A program made the position numbers and the translations under genes. Positions 23,093-31,176 of a stretch of DNA of 64,000 bases are shown one piece after another; the stretch's first letter is position 1; the number at the start of each line of letters is the position of its first letter. The notes beneath the pieces were generated by a model. That model did no database searches. It was not told where the DNA came from and saw only the letters and a list, made by a program, of their open reading frames with translations. The DNA is from Massilia sp. H6 (lineage in GTDB: Bacteria; Pseudomonadota; Gammaproteobacteria; Burkholderiales; Burkholderiaceae_D): contig NZ_CP103371.1 in NCBI RefSeq assembly GCF_024802625.1, forward strand, positions 1,364,001 through 1,428,000, in the 5' to 3' direction.

Positions 23093-24292
23093 TTACAGCG
23101 CTTGCATCAGGGCTTGCATCATCTGGTTCTCGGTCGTGATGACCTTCGAATTGGCCTGGTAGTTCCGCTGCGAGGTCATCAGGCCCACGAGTTCCGAGGT
23201 GATGTCCACGTTCGAGCCTTCCAGGGTGCCGGTCGAGAGCTGGCCAGCCAGGCCGATGCCCGGGGTGCTGTACAGCGGGGCGCCCGAGGCATTGTTGGCG
23301 ACCCAGCTGGTGTTGCTGGTCGAGATCAGGTTGCCTTCGTCCGGGAAGGTGGCGATCGCCAGGGTACCGACCACCTGTTGCTGTTCGTTGCTGTACTTGG
23401 CCACGACCGAGCCGTCTTCGGCCAGTTGCACGCCCACGAAGCTGCCCGAGGCATAGCCGTCGCTGCGGTTGGTGGTGGTGGTGGCTTCGCCGGCGAACTG
23501 GGTGGTGCCGGCGTAGTCGATCGTAAACGTTACCGGAGCCGCGCCGCCGGCCGGGGTCAGGGTCAGGGTGCCGCTCTTGCTGCCGGCTGGCGGCAGCTGG
23601 CCGGCGGCGTCGAAGCTCAGGGTGGTGGCGCTGCCGGCCGGGGCCGCGACGCCGTCGAAGGTGTACTGCACGCTCACGGTGTTGTTCGGCGTGGCCTGCT
23701 TGACGAAGTATTGCGACACGGTGTGCGCCGCGCCCAGCGAATCGTAGACCACCGATTGCTTGACCATGTTGTAGCTGCTCGGATCGTTCGGGGAGAACGT
23801 GGCCTGCGACGGCACGGTCCACTTCGAATCGAGGTTGCCCACGAAGGCGACGCCGGTGCTGGCCTTGGCCGCGATCTGGCCGGTCGGGATCTTGATGTCG
23901 CCCATTACGCCGAGCACGCCACCGACGGTCGGGCCGTAACCCTGAACGTTGCGGCCGGCGGCGTCGACCAGGTTGCCATCCTTGTTGGCCGAGAAGATGC
24001 CGACCCGGGTGTATTGCATCACGCCCTGGGCGTCGCGGCTGCTGAAGAAGCCGCGGCCCTGGATGGCGGCGTCGAGGCCGCGGCCGGTGTTCTGCAGGCT
24101 GCCGTTCTGGCCGATGTTCTGGGTCAGCGACGCAACCTCCACGCCATTCGCCTGGTCGCCGGCATACACCGAGGCGAAGTTGGCGCGGCTGCTCTTGAAG
24201 CCGAAGGTGCCGGCGTTGGCGATGTTGTTCGAGACCGCTTCGAGCTGCTCGTTGATGGCCTGGATTCCCGACAGTGCGATATTGAAGCTCAT
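23093..24292 (-). CDS. flgE: Flagellar hook protein
   Basis: Hook subunit, 399 residues (E. coli 402). The D0 N-terminus MSFNIALSGIQAINEQLEAVSNNIANAGTFGFKSSR and C-terminus EGSNVDITSELVGLMTSQRNYQANSKVITTENQMMQALMQAL are intact, with a Thr/Ala/Gly-rich central domain. It lies 11 bases after the hook-cap gene flgD. Confidence 0.95.
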   Translation of the reverse strand: MSFNIALSGIQAINEQLEAVSNNIANAGTFGFKSSRANFASVYAGDQANGVEVASLTQNIGQNGSLQNTGRGLDAAIQGRGFFSSRDAQGVMQYTRVGIFSANKDGNLVDAAGRNVQGYGPTVGGVLGVMGDIKIPTGQIAAKASTGVAFVGNLDSKWTVPSQATFSPNDPSSYNMVKQSVVYDSLGAAHTVSQYFVKQATPNNTVSVQYTFDGVAAPAGSATTLSFDAAGQLPPAGSKSGTLTLTPAGGAAPVTFTIDYAGTTQFAGEATTTTNRSDGYASGSFVGVQLAEDGSVVAKYSNEQQQVVGTLAIATFPDEGNLISTSNTSWVANNASGAPLYSTPGIGLAGQLSTGTLEGSNVDITSELVGLMTSQRNYQANSKVITTENQMMQALMQAL

Positions 24293-24303
24293 GTGAATTC
24301 CTT

Positions 24304-24993
24304 TTAGATATCCGTGGCGGCCAGGCTCTTGCCCTTGCCGTTAAAGCCGGTGATGCCCGATGGATCGACTTCGCCGATGCCGGCGACTTGCAGCAGGATG
24401 CCGCCGGTGGCCGACATGCGGACGCTGTCGAGGCGGCCGTTGACTTCCACCGCTGGTCTGGTGCCGTCGGATGCCTCGGCACTGATGCTGTAATTGCCCG
24501 GGGCCAGGCCCAGTTGAGCCGGGTCCAGCGTGAAGGCCAGGGCGCCGGCGCCATGCGACGGCAGGTTGACGCGGTGCGCGCGGCCGTCGATGCCGGTGAG
24601 CACCAGCGCGGTCGCGCTGCTGGCGCCGCCCAGCTGGATGTTGCCGCTGATCCGGTCGTCGCCGAGACGCACGCGTGCGGTCTGGACCGACACTTCGCTG
24701 CCGACCTGGGCACCCATCGCCATCACCTGCAGGCTTTGCAGCACGTTGGCACTGGCGCTGGTGCTCTTGGCCAGCTGCTGCAGGGCCTCGGTCTGCGACA
24801 GCTGCGAGAGCTGGTTCACGAATTGGGTCGGGTCCGACGGCGCCAGCGGGTCCTGGTTGCGGATCTGGGCCACCAGCAGCTTGGTGAACATGTCCTTGTT
24901 CTCGCTGCTGGCAGTGCTGGTGGCGATCTTGTCGCTGGCGGCGCTGGTGTTCGGGGTGGAGAAACCGAAGGCGTTGTTGGCGGAAGCGACCAT
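24304..24993 (-). CDS. flgD: Flagellar hook-assembly cap protein
   Basis: Caps the growing hook and is later replaced by FlgK. The 229-residue protein has the conserved segment MFTKLLVAQIRNQDPLAPSD followed by PTQFVNQLSQLSQTEALQQL, then a predicted FlgD tudor/Ig-like region with GIDGRAHRVNLPSHGAGAL. It is two bases from flgC, which indicates tight coupling. Confidence 0.94.
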   Translation of the reverse strand: MVASANNAFGFSTPNTSAASDKIATSTASSENKDMFTKLLVAQIRNQDPLAPSDPTQFVNQLSQLSQTEALQQLAKSTSASANVLQSLQVMAMGAQVGSEVSVQTARVRLGDDRISGNIQLGGASSATALVLTGIDGRAHRVNLPSHGAGALAFTLDPAQLGLAPGNYSISAEASDGTRPAVEVNGRLDSVRMSATGGILLQVAGIGEVDPSGITGFNGKGKSLAATDI

Positions 24994-24995
24994 GA

Positions 24996-25400
24996 TCAGC
25001 TCTCGCCCATGCGCAGCAGCGACTGCTGCATGTTCTTGATGCGGCCCATTACCTCGACATTGGTCTCGAAAGCGCGCGACGCGGACATCATGTCTGCCAT
25101 CTCGGCCACTTCGTTGACGTTGGCGTAGTAGACCATGCCGTCGGCATCGGCCACCGGGTTGTCCGGCTCGTACATCTTGCGCAGCGGCTCGCTCGACTGG
25201 ACCACGTCCAGCACCTGCACGCTGGCGCCGCCCGCGTCGCCCATGACGGCAGCGAACACCGGCTTGCGCGCACGGTAGCCTTCGGCCTCGGAACCCGACA
25301 CGGCGTTGGCATTGGCCAGGTTGCTGGCAATCGTGTTCAGCCGCACGGTCTGGGCCGCCATGGCCGATCCGGCGATCTGAGAAATATCCTTGAAACCCAT
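24996..25400 (-). CDS. flgC: Flagellar basal-body rod protein FlgC
   Basis: Proximal rod subunit, 134 residues. Diagnostic parts are the N-terminal IAGSAMAAQTVRLNTIASNLANAN, the central VVQSSEPLRKMYEPDNPVAD (the FlgC-specific YEPGHPDAD-like motif) and the C-terminal VNEVAEMADMMSASRAFETN. Second gene of the flgB operon. Confidence 0.95.
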   Translation of the reverse strand: MGFKDISQIAGSAMAAQTVRLNTIASNLANANAVSGSEAEGYRARKPVFAAVMGDAGGASVQVLDVVQSSEPLRKMYEPDNPVADADGMVYYANVNEVAEMADMMSASRAFETNVEVMGRIKNMQQSLLRMGES

Positions 25401-25414
25401 GTCTTAGTCCCCGT

Positions 25415-25774
25415 TTATTGGCCGGTGATGGCTTTGTTCAGGCCGCGCAACTTCATGTTGATGAAGGTCAAGCTGGTCTGGAAGTCGGAAGCGTTCTGCG
25501 AGAACGCGGCCTGCTCGACGCCGATTTCGACCGTGTTGCCGTCGGCGCTAGCGGAGTAAGGCACGCGGTACAGCGTAGTGTCGCTGTCGAGGGTTGGCTC
25601 GCCGGCCTCAAGCGAGATCTGCTGCTGCAGGCTCGCGGCAAAGTCGATGTCGCGCGCGGTGTAGCCGGGCGTGCTTTCGTTGGCGATATTGGCGGCGAGC
25701 ACGCGGGTACGTTGTGCGCGCAGCTGCAGCGCGTCGGCATGCACCCCGAGAGCTTCCTTGAAATTAATCGTCAT
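25415..25774 (-). CDS. flgB: Flagellar basal-body rod protein FlgB
   Basis: Most proximal rod subunit, 119 residues. It has the family pattern ALQLRAQRTRVLAANIANESTPGYTARDIDF and the C-terminal SLTFINMKLRGLNKAITGQ. First gene of the minus-strand rod/hook run. Its start is 69 bases from the divergent flgA, so the two promoters share this short region; no strong consensus could be assigned there. Confidence 0.94.
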   Translation of the reverse strand: MTINFKEALGVHADALQLRAQRTRVLAANIANESTPGYTARDIDFAASLQQQISLEAGEPTLDSDTTLYRVPYSASADGNTVEIGVEQAAFSQNASDFQTSLTFINMKLRGLNKAITGQ

Positions 25775-25843
25775 ATCGATCCTTTGTCGGTGTCCTGCAG
25801 GTTGTTTCGGTAGAATGGGCTTTTCTCCACCCTCTATTTAACA

Positions 25844-26554
25844 ATGATTGCTTTCCGTAGGGCAACCACGTTCATTGTATCTTGTCTTTTATGCGCCACA
25901 ACCGCGGCTGCTCAATCTATTTCCTTGCAGATAGAACAAGCTGCCCGTGACCAAATTGACAAACAATTGCTCGCCAGCGGGTTAAGTGCGCCACAAGTCG
26001 AGCTCAAGGTGCTCAGCGCGCGGCCCGCGCCGGCATGTGCCGCACCGGTCCGGATCGAGGCGCTCGACACTCGCCAGTACGCGCGCATGCGCTTCGTGGC
26101 GCGCTGTCCAGACCCGCGCGGCTGGCGCCACGACTTCGTGGTGCGGGCCCGTGTGACGGCGGTGGTGGCGGTGATTGCCATGCCACTGCGTAACAACGAG
26201 CTGCTGTCCGACGAGCACATCACGCTCGAGCGGCGCGACGTCACCGCGGTGTCCGACCCCGTCGGCGACCCGCAGGCGGCCATTGGCCAGACCAGCCGGC
26301 GCAGCCTGCGTGCCGGCGAGGTGCTGCGCGCCGGGGCGCTCACCGCGCCGCTCCTGGTCAGGCGTGGCGACCAGGTGGTCATGATGGCGCGCCACGACGG
26401 CATCGAAATCAGCATGGGAGGAGAAGCACTGGACGCCGGTGCCCGCGGCGCCATGGTGCGGGTGCGCAACGCCACGAGCGGGCAGGTGGTAAGAATGCGG
26501 GTGACCGGTTCGGGCACGGTCGAGCCGGTCGACCTGCCGGGCACGGGCCGATGA
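25844..26554 (+). CDS. flgA: P-ring assembly chaperone FlgA
   Basis: Periplasmic chaperone for FlgI. The 236-residue protein has a signal peptide (FIVSCLLCATTAAAQS, cleavage near residue 23). Its SAF domain in the C-terminal half shows VVAVIAMPLRNNELLSDEHI and GQTSRRSLRAGEVLRAGAL, and it ends in the FlgA pattern ARGAMVRVRNATSGQVVRMRVTGSGTVE. It is alone on the + strand between divergent flgB and a convergent muramidase gene, with only seven bases between the two stop codons and no terminator seen. No Shine-Dalgarno sequence precedes the ATG. Confidence 0.92.
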   Translation: MIAFRRATTFIVSCLLCATTAAAQSISLQIEQAARDQIDKQLLASGLSAPQVELKVLSARPAPACAAPVRIEALDTRQYARMRFVARCPDPRGWRHDFVVRARVTAVVAVIAMPLRNNELLSDEHITLERRDVTAVSDPVGDPQAAIGQTSRRSLRAGEVLRAGALTAPLLVRRGDQVVMMARHDGIEISMGGEALDAGARGAMVRVRNATSGQVVRMRVTGSGTVEPVDLPGTGR

Positions 26555-26561
26555 TGCCGGA

Positions 26562-27314
26562 TCAGCCGTCGCTGCCCTGCAGCCTGGTGGCCAGGCGGGT
26601 CAGTTTGGCGGCATAGGCCGGGTCGGTGGCATAGCCGCCCTTGGCCAGGCCCTGGGCGAACGCGCGCGCGTCGCTGCCCACGCCGAGTGCGTCACGATAG
26701 CGCGGGTTATCGGCCAGCATCCGCGCATAATCGCGAAAGGCGCTGCCGGCATCCGGATACGAGCGGAAGCGCTCGCGCGTCTTGATCGCGGCGCCCCCGA
26801 TGTATTCGGTAGTGCTCGACTCGTTCACGGCGCCATTCCACGTCGATCCGGCCTTGATGCCGAACAGGTTATGGCTCGACTCGCCGCTGCTGGTACGCAG
26901 CGGGCGCTGGCCCCAGCCCGATTCCAGCGCAGCATGGGCCGAAACCAGTTCGGGTGCCACGCCAAGCTGCTGGCCGGCCTGGCGCGCCCACGGGGCGATG
27001 CTGTCCAGGAAAGCCCGCTGTTCCGGCGTGGTGCTGGCTGCACCAATGCCGGCCATCGCGCCGGCCTCCTCGACCTCGCTCTCGGCGCTGATCAATCCGG
27101 CCGCACGGGCATGCCAGATACTGCCTTCGGCGCTCAAGGCCACTGCACCGCCGGCGCCGCCGTCGCCGTTCTGGATAAAGGCGGCCACTTCGCCCGCCAC
27201 GTCACCGAACATGGCGCCGAAACCGCTGCCCCCGCCCATTGCGGCGGTGGGGCGGGTGGCCGCGGTGGGTGCCAGCGGTGCCATGGGTGCGGTCGCAAAA
27301 TCAGCGTGGCGCAT
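26562..27314 (-). CDS. Flagellum-associated glucosaminidase (FlgJ C-terminal domain as a separate protein)
   Basis: Predicted peptidoglycan hydrolase that opens the wall for the rod. The 250-residue protein has an Ala/Gly-rich N-terminus (1-90) and a glucosaminidase domain (about 95-250). That domain has the catalytic-Glu motif HAALESGWGQ, then SHNLFGIKAGSTWNG, YIGGAAIKTRERFRSYPD and YAKLTRLA-like ends, which match the muramidase half of dual FlgJ. No clear Sec signal is present, as expected for FlgJ exported by the flagellar apparatus. The ATG at 27314, preceded by GAGGAAATCT, was chosen over one at 27332; it overlaps the flgN end by 14 bases. It complements the domain-less flgJ at 19390. 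Confidence 0.85.
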   Translation of the reverse strand: MRHADFATAPMAPLAPTAATRPTAAMGGGSGFGAMFGDVAGEVAAFIQNGDGGAGGAVALSAEGSIWHARAAGLISAESEVEEAGAMAGIGAASTTPEQRAFLDSIAPWARQAGQQLGVAPELVSAHAALESGWGQRPLRTSSGESSHNLFGIKAGSTWNGAVNESSTTEYIGGAAIKTRERFRSYPDAGSAFRDYARMLADNPRYRDALGVGSDARAFAQGLAKGGYATDPAYAAKLTRLATRLQGSDG

Positions 27315-27729
27315 AGATTTCCTCTTCGCCATGCAGCACGCGCTGCATCACGGTGTGCTGTTCGGCCAGCAGGTTGCCGTTGCGGGTGGAGGCCGCCTTG
27401 CAGGCCAGTACGGTATGTTCCAGGTCGGACCAGGCGGCGGCCAGCGCGCCCTGGGCAGGCTCGCCCAGGGTCAGGATGAATTGCGCCATGCTCGCCCCCT
27501 CGCCCAGCAGGGCGCGCACCAGCGCGACGCGTTGCTGGCGGCGCGCTTCCATTGCATCGAGCAGTGGGGCCAGCAGGCCGGCAAGCGTCGACAGCTCGGC
27601 GCTCTGGTGGCGCAGCGCCGCCTCGAACTGGCGCTCGAGCAGGGCCAGCACTTCGGCGCTGTCGCGTACGTCGGCCTGGACACCGTCGACCAGCGCGGCA
27701 TTGGCTTGCGGCCGGGTCATGCGGCTCAT
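27301..27729 (-). CDS. flgN: Flagellar export chaperone FlgN
   Basis: Cytoplasmic chaperone for FlgK and FlgL. The 142-residue protein is all-helical with heptad-like patterning (VLALLERQFEAALRHQSAELSTLAGLLAPLLDAMEARR), as in FlgN. Assignment rests on this pattern, length (E. coli 138) and position directly after flgM, with an ATGA overlap at 27726-27729. Sequence identity to FlgN is weak, as is usual for this family. Confidence 0.78.
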   Translation of the reverse strand: MSRMTRPQANAALVDGVQADVRDSAEVLALLERQFEAALRHQSAELSTLAGLLAPLLDAMEARRQQRVALVRALLGEGASMAQFILTLGEPAQGALAAAWSDLEHTVLACKAASTRNGNLLAEQHTVMQRVLHGEEEIYAPR

Positions 27730-28001
27730 TGGCGGCCCCCGCCATGGAAGCGCTCGATCAGGCCGGCCAGGCGGCCGGCATTGAACGGCAGTTCGCCCCT
27801 GGCCAGTTGGTCGCGCAGCTCGGCGACCCTGGCGGCATCGAAGTCCGGCATCGCGCGCAGCGCCTGCGCGGCCGGCTGCAGCACGTCCGACTGCAGGGCC
27901 GGCGTGGCGGCCGACAGCGGGGCCGCCTCCGCCGGCGCCTGGACGCTCACGCGCTGGGTGCCGATACTGACGGTGGAAGTGGTGGCGCCGGTGATTTTCA
28001 T
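27726..28001 (-). CDS. flgM: Anti-sigma-28 factor FlgM
   Basis: Holds FliA inactive until it is exported through the finished hook. The 91-residue protein (ATG at 28001) has a disordered N-terminus (MKITGATTSTV) and the FlgM C-terminal binding helices, ALRAMPDFDAARVAELRDQLARGEL followed by NAGRLAGLIERF. An upstream ATG at 28034 lacks a ribosome-binding site, whereas GAGGT precedes 28001. It is in the same run as fliA-motA-motB, unlike the usual flgA-flgM-flgN arrangement. Confidence 0.85.
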   Translation of the reverse strand: MKITGATTSTVSIGTQRVSVQAPAEAAPLSAATPALQSDVLQPAAQALRAMPDFDAARVAELRDQLARGELPFNAGRLAGLIERFHGGGRQ

Positions 28002-28038
28002 GCGGGTACCTCGGGTTTTCGATTGAATGCTCATGGCC

Positions 28039-28977
28039 TTACTTCGGCAGTTGGCTGCGCAGCTGTTCCAGGGCGGCTGCGTCGGGCATGCTGGTCGAGG
28101 CGTCCTTCCCCAGCGGGGTCGTGGCGCCAGGCTTGCCGAACATGCTGGTCACCACGCGCGACTGGGCGCTGGTCAGGATCAGCAGTTCGATGCGGCGGTT
28201 GACACCCGCCAGCGGTTCATTCACTTCCAGCGGCGCGCGGTCGGCCATGCCCACCACCTGCAGCACGCTGGCGCTGCGCATGCCGCCGTCGATCAGCTCG
28301 CGCCGCGCCGACAGCGCGCGGTCGGTCGAGAGCGCCCAGTTCGAGTAGCCGCCCTTGTCGGAACCGGCAAAGCGCGACGAATCGGTGTGGCCGACAATGA
28401 GCATCTGGTTCTTCATCTGCGCGAACAGCGGGCCCATCTTGCGCAGCAGGCGCACGAAGCGTCCGGTGGGCAGAGCGCTGCCGCGCATGAACATGCCCTG
28501 GCGGTCGGTATCGTGCAGCATCACGCGCAAGCCATATGGCGTGATCACGGTATCGAGGTTGGCCGCCAGGCCGGCGTCCAGGCTCATTTCGCCCAGTGCT
28601 CGCGACAACGCTGCCAGCTCGGCCGGCGATTCGTAGGCCACGCGCGGCGCGCTCGGGCTGCCCGGCGCCTGGTTGCCGGCGCTGCCTGCCAGCGGCAGGT
28701 CGAAGCGCTCGATCATGCTGCCGCTCGGTTCCGATGCGATCTCCGGCTTGCGGCCATTCTGGTCGAGCATACCGCTCTCGGTCGCATCGCGCACGATTTT
28801 CTTGAGATTCTGTTGTTCCCGCGAGGCAATGAGCCACAACACCAGAAACAAGGCCATCAGCGCCAGGCAGAAGTCGGCGAACGCGACTTTCCAGGCGCCG
28901 CCGTGTTCGTCGTGCGCGTGCTTGCCACCGCCGCGCTTGACGATCGTTGATTCGTGCTTTTCGTTCAGTTTCGACAC
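28039..28977 (-). CDS. motB: Flagellar motor stator protein MotB (LafU-like)
   Basis: Peptidoglycan-anchored stator subunit. The 312-residue protein has one membrane segment (about 29-51) with the ion-channel Asp35 in KVAFADFCLALMALFLVLWL. It has a plug/linker region and an OmpA-like domain (about 150-280) with MLIVGHTDSSRF and NRRIELLI, the peptidoglycan-binding signature. Its position beside motA and downstream of fliA matches lafU of lateral systems. The membrane segment resembles proton-type MotB more than PomB; ion type is inference. Confidence 0.93.
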   Translation of the reverse strand: MSKLNEKHESTIVKRGGGKHAHDEHGGAWKVAFADFCLALMALFLVLWLIASREQQNLKKIVRDATESGMLDQNGRKPEIASEPSGSMIERFDLPLAGSAGNQAPGSPSAPRVAYESPAELAALSRALGEMSLDAGLAANLDTVITPYGLRVMLHDTDRQGMFMRGSALPTGRFVRLLRKMGPLFAQMKNQMLIVGHTDSSRFAGSDKGGYSNWALSTDRALSARRELIDGGMRSASVLQVVGMADRAPLEVNEPLAGVNRRIELLILTSAQSRVVTSMFGKPGATTPLGKDASTSMPDAAALEQLRSQLPK

Positions 28978-28979
28978 GA

Positions 28980-29891
28980 TTATCCCGTCATGCGGTCGGC
29001 CGTACGGCGCCGCTTGTTCTGCGATTCATCCTCGCCGCCCATCGCATTGATCCACTGTTCGAGCTGGGCGAAGCTAGGCTTGGTGTTGAGCTGGATCAGG
29101 CGGCGGCCGGCGTCGATCGCCAGCAGCGCCGGCTTGCCGGCCACGTGGGTGCACAGCACCACCTTGACGGTTTCCATGGTCGAGGCTTCCGAATTGACCA
29201 GCTGCTTCATCATGTTTGCCAGTGGCTCGAGCAGGCCATAGCAAGAGAAGATGCCGATGAAGGTGCCGACCATCGCGGCGCCGATTTTTTCAGCAATTTC
29301 GCCCGAATCGGCGCCGCTCGAGACCGAGAACATCGCCATCACGATGCCCAGCACTGCGGCCAGGATGCCGAAGCCCGGCATCGCTTCGGCGATCTTCTGC
29401 AGCGACTTGGCCGGCTGGGTGAGTTCTTCGTGGATGGCTTCGAGTTCTTGTTCCAGCACGCCTTCGAGCTCGTGCGCGTTGATCTTGCCCATCGCCATCA
29501 GGCGGAAGTTGTCGACGATAAAGGCCAGCAGCTTGGGCTCGTCCAGGATGCGCGGATAGCGTTGGAACAGCGGGCTTTCCGAGGGCGCCTCGACGTGGGC
29601 GTCGAGCGCCTTCAGGCCGCCGGCGGCGGTCTGCAGCAGTTCATACATCAGCAGCAGCAGCTGGCGCTGGAATTCCGAATCGTGCTTGGTACGCGCCATC
29701 ACCTTCCTGAGCTGGTGCCCCATTTCGGCCAGCACGTGCCGCTGGTTGCCCAGTACCAGCGCGCCAAAGGCGGCGCCGCCGATGATCAGGAGCTCGATCG
29801 GATGGAAGATGGAAGCGAAGGTGCCGCCCATCAGGGAAAAGCCCCCGAACACGGCGCCAAGCACGATGGCGAGACCTAATAATTGTTGCAT
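28980..29891 (-). CDS. motA: Flagellar motor stator protein MotA (LafT-like)
   Basis: Membrane stator subunit that converts ion flow into torque on FliG. The 303-residue protein has four predicted membrane segments (about 2-22, 34-52, 168-190 and 200-220). The conserved Pro-containing segment AMPGFGILAAVLGIVMAM contains the counterpart of Pro173, and the large cytoplasmic loop has charged residues facing FliG. Two bases separate it from motB. A dedicated stator within the structural cluster is a lateral-system trait. Confidence 0.95.
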   Translation of the reverse strand: MQQLLGLAIVLGAVFGGFSLMGGTFASIFHPIELLIIGGAAFGALVLGNQRHVLAEMGHQLRKVMARTKHDSEFQRQLLLLMYELLQTAAGGLKALDAHVEAPSESPLFQRYPRILDEPKLLAFIVDNFRLMAMGKINAHELEGVLEQELEAIHEELTQPAKSLQKIAEAMPGFGILAAVLGIVMAMFSVSSGADSGEIAEKIGAAMVGTFIGIFSCYGLLEPLANMMKQLVNSEASTMETVKVVLCTHVAGKPALLAIDAGRRLIQLNTKPSFAQLEQWINAMGGEDESQNKRRRTADRMTG

Positions 29892-29938
29892 GACGTACTG
29901 CCTTTCTTGTTGCCTGCTTGATTTCGGTATGGGGTCGC

Positions 29939-30679
29939 TCAGGCGCGCCCGAGCGCGGCCTTCATCTTGGCCAACGCGCTCTTGTTGAGCTGGCAGACGC
30001 GGGCGTCCGACAGGTCGAGCACCGCGGCGATTTCCTTGTAGCTCAGCTCGAACTCGTAGATCATCTGGATCACGCGCTGTTCTTTTTCGTTCAGGCTGCC
30101 CAGCACCTGTTCCAGGCTGCGCCGCACCATATAGCTTTCTTCCGGGCCGGGCGAACTGTGGGCATGGTCGGTCGCCTCCTGCAGCACTTCGTCGAAGCTG
30201 AGCATTTCTTCGGCGACGTCGTCGAGCACCTGCTGGCGAAACTCGTCCGCCGTCATGCCGAGGGCTTCGGCGGCTTCCTTTTCGCCCGGCTCGCGGCCGA
30301 GGCGGCGGGTAAGCGCGCGCAGCGCGTCGCGCATGCGGTGGCTGTCCTGGCGTACCGCGCGCGGGCGCCAGTCCTGGCGGCGCAGCTCGTCGAGGATGGC
30401 GCCGCGCACGCGCAAGGACGCATAGCTGCCGAAACCATGGTCGGGTGTGCCGTAGCGGCGCAGCGCCTCGAGCAGGCCGATCAGCCCGATCTGCTCCATA
30501 TCCTCGCGCGAGACCGCGCCCGACACCTGCGAATTGAGCTGCCGCACGATGCGCTTGACCAGCGGCGCATACGCCAGCAGGTGGCGCTGCTCCTCGGCCG
30601 GCAGCATGCCCGCGTTGGCAGGCGCGTCCCCGTACATGGCAGCGCCGCTGGAGTCGGCGTGATCGGCGGTATAGGCCAC
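29939..30679 (-). CDS. fliA: Flagellar sigma factor, sigma-28 (FliA/LafS)
   Basis: RNA polymerase sigma factor for late flagellar genes such as flagellin. The 246 residues contain region 2 (YAPLVKRIVRQLNSQV ... REDMEQIGLIGLLEALRRY, FGSYASLRVRGAILDELRRQDW), region 3 (MRDALRALTRRLGREPGEKEAAEALGM) and region 4 with the helix-turn-helix LSYKEIAAVLDLSDARVCQL. Length and layout match FliA (239). The order fliL-fliA-motA-motB equals lafF-lafS-lafT-lafU. Its anti-sigma gene flgM lies downstream on the same strand. Confidence 0.96.
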   Translation of the reverse strand: MAYTADHADSSGAAMYGDAPANAGMLPAEEQRHLLAYAPLVKRIVRQLNSQVSGAVSREDMEQIGLIGLLEALRRYGTPDHGFGSYASLRVRGAILDELRRQDWRPRAVRQDSHRMRDALRALTRRLGREPGEKEAAEALGMTADEFRQQVLDDVAEEMLSFDEVLQEATDHAHSSPGPEESYMVRRSLEQVLGSLNEKEQRVIQMIYEFELSYKEIAAVLDLSDARVCQLNKSALAKMKAALGRA

Positions 30680-30704
30680 GATGTCCCCGGTCTCTACTGG
30701 ACGA

Positions 30705-31166
30705 TCATTCGACGATCAGCTTGCCGATCATGACTTCGGAAAACGGCTTTTCATGGTTTTCCTTGGCATAACTGGCGTCGAAGGTCTTGTTCAGCTGCGC
30801 GGCGTACTGCTCCACCGTCATCGACGATGCCTCGGCCAGCGTGTATGCGGACAGGCTCGAGACGGCGATGCTGCGCAGCAGCGGCAGGTGTTCCTTGGTC
30901 TGCTTTTCCTGTTCCGGCGTGGTGGCCAGCACCAGGTCGACCGACAGGTAATGCGCAGCCGGCTGGCTCGGCGCGCGGCGCAGCATGACGATCACCTTGT
31001 CGAGGGTGACGTACTTGGTCAGCTTCTTTTCCGGCGCCGGCTTGGCCGCGGCGGCGTCGGCGGCGCTGGTGGCAGGCGCCATGTACCACATGGCGCCGCC
31101 GGCGGCGGCAGCGGCAAGGAGGGCGACACCGACGAAGGCGGCGGTCAGTTTGGCTTTACTGGTCAT
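30705..31166 (-). CDS. fliL: Flagellar basal-body-associated protein FliL (LafF-like)
   Basis: Inner-membrane protein that supports stator function. The 153-residue protein has an N-terminal membrane helix (about 7-29, LTAAFVGVALLAAAAAGGAMWYM), an Ala/Pro linker, and a periplasmic domain with KYVTLDKVIVMLRRAPSQPAAHYLSVDLVL that is typical of FliL. Located between fliK and fliA. Confidence 0.9.
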   Translation of the reverse strand: MTSKAKLTAAFVGVALLAAAAAGGAMWYMAPATSAADAAAAKPAPEKKLTKYVTLDKVIVMLRRAPSQPAAHYLSVDLVLATTPEQEKQTKEHLPLLRSIAVSSLSAYTLAEASSMTVEQYAAQLNKTFDASYAKENHEKPFSEVMIGKLIVE

Positions 31167-31176
31167 GGTCGTGGGC

